The notes below the pieces were generated by a model. That model ran no database searches and was not told the origin of the DNA. It saw nothing but the letters and a program-made list of their open reading frames with translations. The position numbers and the translations under genes were made by a program. From the NCBI GenBank assembly GCA_030824275.1, contig JAVBXY010000005.1, positions 304,351 to 368,350 on the forward strand: 64,000 nucleotides of DNA, written 5' to 3'. Of this stretch, positions 62,630 through 64,000 are shown piece by piece (positions within the stretch are counted from its first letter, which is position 1; each line of letters starts with the position of its first letter). This DNA is from Rhodocyclaceae bacterium (GTDB lineage: Bacteria; Pseudomonadota; Gammaproteobacteria; Burkholderiales; Rhodocyclaceae).

Positions 62630-62692
62630 CGCCGTAACCTCTTCGGGTCACCTCCGGCCTGACGGCCTCCCCGTTCCGCCAGCGCCGACTTT
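62630..62692 (+). repeat. 63-bp extended repeat, copy 2 (between hyfI-like and chrA)
   Basis: CGCCGTAACCTCT[T]CGGGTCACCTCCGGCCTGACGGCCTCCCCGT[T]CCGCCAGCGCCGACTTT; 61/63 identical to 4061-4123. Confidence 0.9.
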
Positions 62693-62693
62693 T
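62670..62693 (+). repeat. Dispersed 24-bp motif copy 11 (intergenic, convergent genes)
   Basis: CCCGTTCCGCCAGCGCCGACTTTT. Confidence 0.9.
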
Positions 62694-64000
62694 ATAGACT
62701 GCCGAGCAGTCCCAGCAGCGCGCAGGCGCCGATCACTTTCATGATGTCCAGCTTGTAGCGGAACAGGGCGATGCCTGCCGCCAGGGCAATCAGTGCCGGC
62801 AGCCATTCGAATCCCCCGGCGAAAGGCGCAGCGGCCGTGGCGTGAGGCCACAACACATGCCAGGCGAAGAACAGGGCCAGGTTGGCGATGACGCCGACGA
62901 CGGCAGCGGTGATGCCGGTCAGGGGTGCGGTGAACTTGAGGTCGCCATGGGTGGCTTCCACCAGCGGCGCGCCGGCGAGGATGAAGAGGAAGGAGGGCAG
63001 GAAGGTGAACCAGGTCGCCACTGCCGCGCCCACCAGGCCAGCCAGGAAGAGCGTCTCCGGGCCGAAGATTTCCCTGCTCCAGGCGCCGACGAAACCGACG
63101 AAGGCCACCACCATGATCAGCGGGCCGGGCGTGGTCTCGCCCAGGGCCAGACCGTCGATCATCTGCGCGCCGGAGAGCCAGCCGTAGGTTTCGACGCCGC
63201 CCTGATAGACGTAGGGCAGCACCGCGTAGGCGCCGCCGAAGGTGAGCAGCGCGGCCTTGCTGAAGAACAGGCCCATATCATGCAGTACCGGCTGATCGAG
63301 GGCGACGAGGCTGCCGATCCAGAGCCCGATGCCGACGACCAGCAGCAGGGCGAAACGGACAGGATTGAAGCGCGCATGAGGGGGCGGCGGCGTGTCGTCG
63401 TCGATCAGCGCCGGACCGTAATGTTCATCGTGATCCTTGGCACTGCCATGGCCGCCAACGGTGAATTTCGTCGGCGCGATGCGACCACCGACGTAGCCGG
63501 CGATACCGGCGGCAAGCACGATGGCGGGGAAGGGCAGGTCGAAGACGAAGAGGCCGAGGAAAGACAGCAGGGCGAAGCCGCGCAGCAGATTGTTCTTCAG
63601 CGCCCGTGAGCCGATGCGCCAGGCGGCGAAGGCCACCACCGCCACCACGGCGGGCTTGATGCCGGCGAAGACGCCGGCTACCAGCGGCACCTGACCATAG
63701 GCCAGATAGACCCAGGAGAGCAGGCTCAGGATCAGCAGCGAGGGCAGCACGAAAAGCGTGCCGGCGACGATGCCGCCCCAGCTCCGGTGCAGCAGCCAAC
63801 CGATGTAGATGGTGAGTTGCTGCGCCTCCGGGCCGGGCAGCAGCATGCAGTAGTTGAGCGCATGGAGGAAGCGCCGCTCGGAAATCCAGCGGCGCTTTTC
63901 CACCAGTTCCTGGTGCATCACGGCGATCTGCCCGGCAGGGCCGCCGAAGCTGATGAAGCCCAGTTGCAGCCAGTAACGGAAAGCGGCGCCGAAGCTGGGG
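62692..64000 (-). CDS. chrA: Chromate transporter, CHR family (N-terminus beyond window end)
   Basis: FRYWLQLGFISFGGPAGQIAVMHQELVEKRRWISERRFLHALNYCMLLPGPEAQQLTIYIGW; frame open to the window edge. Confidence 0.93.
   Translation of the reverse strand, partial: PSFGAAFRYWLQLGFISFGGPAGQIAVMHQELVEKRRWISERRFLHALNYCMLLPGPEAQQLTIYIGWLLHRSWGGIVAGTLFVLPSLLILSLLSWVYLAYGQVPLVAGVFAGIKPAVVAVVAFAAWRIGSRALKNNLLRGFALLSFLGLFVFDLPFPAIVLAAGIAGYVGGRIAPTKFTVGGHGSAKDHDEHYGPALIDDDTPPPPHARFNPVRFALLLVVGIGLWIGSLVALDQPVLHDMGLFFSKAALLTFGGAYAVLPYVYQGGVETYGWLSGAQMIDGLALGETTPGPLIMVVAFVGFVGAWSREIFGPETLFLAGLVGAAVATWFTFLPSFLFILAGAPLVEATHGDLKFTAPLTGITAAVVGVIANLALFFAWHVLWPHATAAAPFAGGFEWLPALIALAAGIALFRYKLDIMKVIGACALLGLLGSL

Noticed and set aside
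1-64000. CRISPR arrays, tRNA/rRNA genes, prophage or IS elements
   Set aside because: No regularly spaced repeats, tRNA cloverleaf signatures, transposase or integrase motifs were recognised by eye. A tRNAscan/Rfam/ISfinder run would be decisive.

Overview
A 64 kb GC-rich proteobacterial chromosome window, probably betaproteobacterial (inference from gene content), densely coding and with no RNA genes, CRISPR arrays or insertion sequences that I could support. It contains: c-di-GMP and two-component signalling genes (three GGDEF proteins, two of them with EAL; one HD-GYP; two histidine kinases); an OprD-like porin; ppc; the hemCDXY cluster plus hemF; purE-folD-iorBA; aroG; a GT39/UbiA-like/CNB operon; a CzcCBA-type efflux operon with a DUF3240 gene; a PHB depolymerase; and a large bioenergetic block at about 46.0-62.6 kb. 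That block joins a DabA (DUF2309) inorganic-carbon module, which has four NuoL/M/N-like antiporter genes instead of the usual single DabB, to a complete group-4-hydrogenase-like (Hyf/Ehr-like) complex. The large subunit of that complex has lost the canonical Ni-binding cysteine pairs. Cutting across the whole window is a dispersed motif, GCCGTnnnGCCARCGCCGACTTTT. I count eleven near-identical copies in both orientations, five intergenic (four of them between convergent genes) and six inside unrelated coding genes in several reading frames. It resembles an uptake-sequence or chromosome-organisation motif. The two most interesting signals are the DabA/Ehr-like supercluster and this motif.
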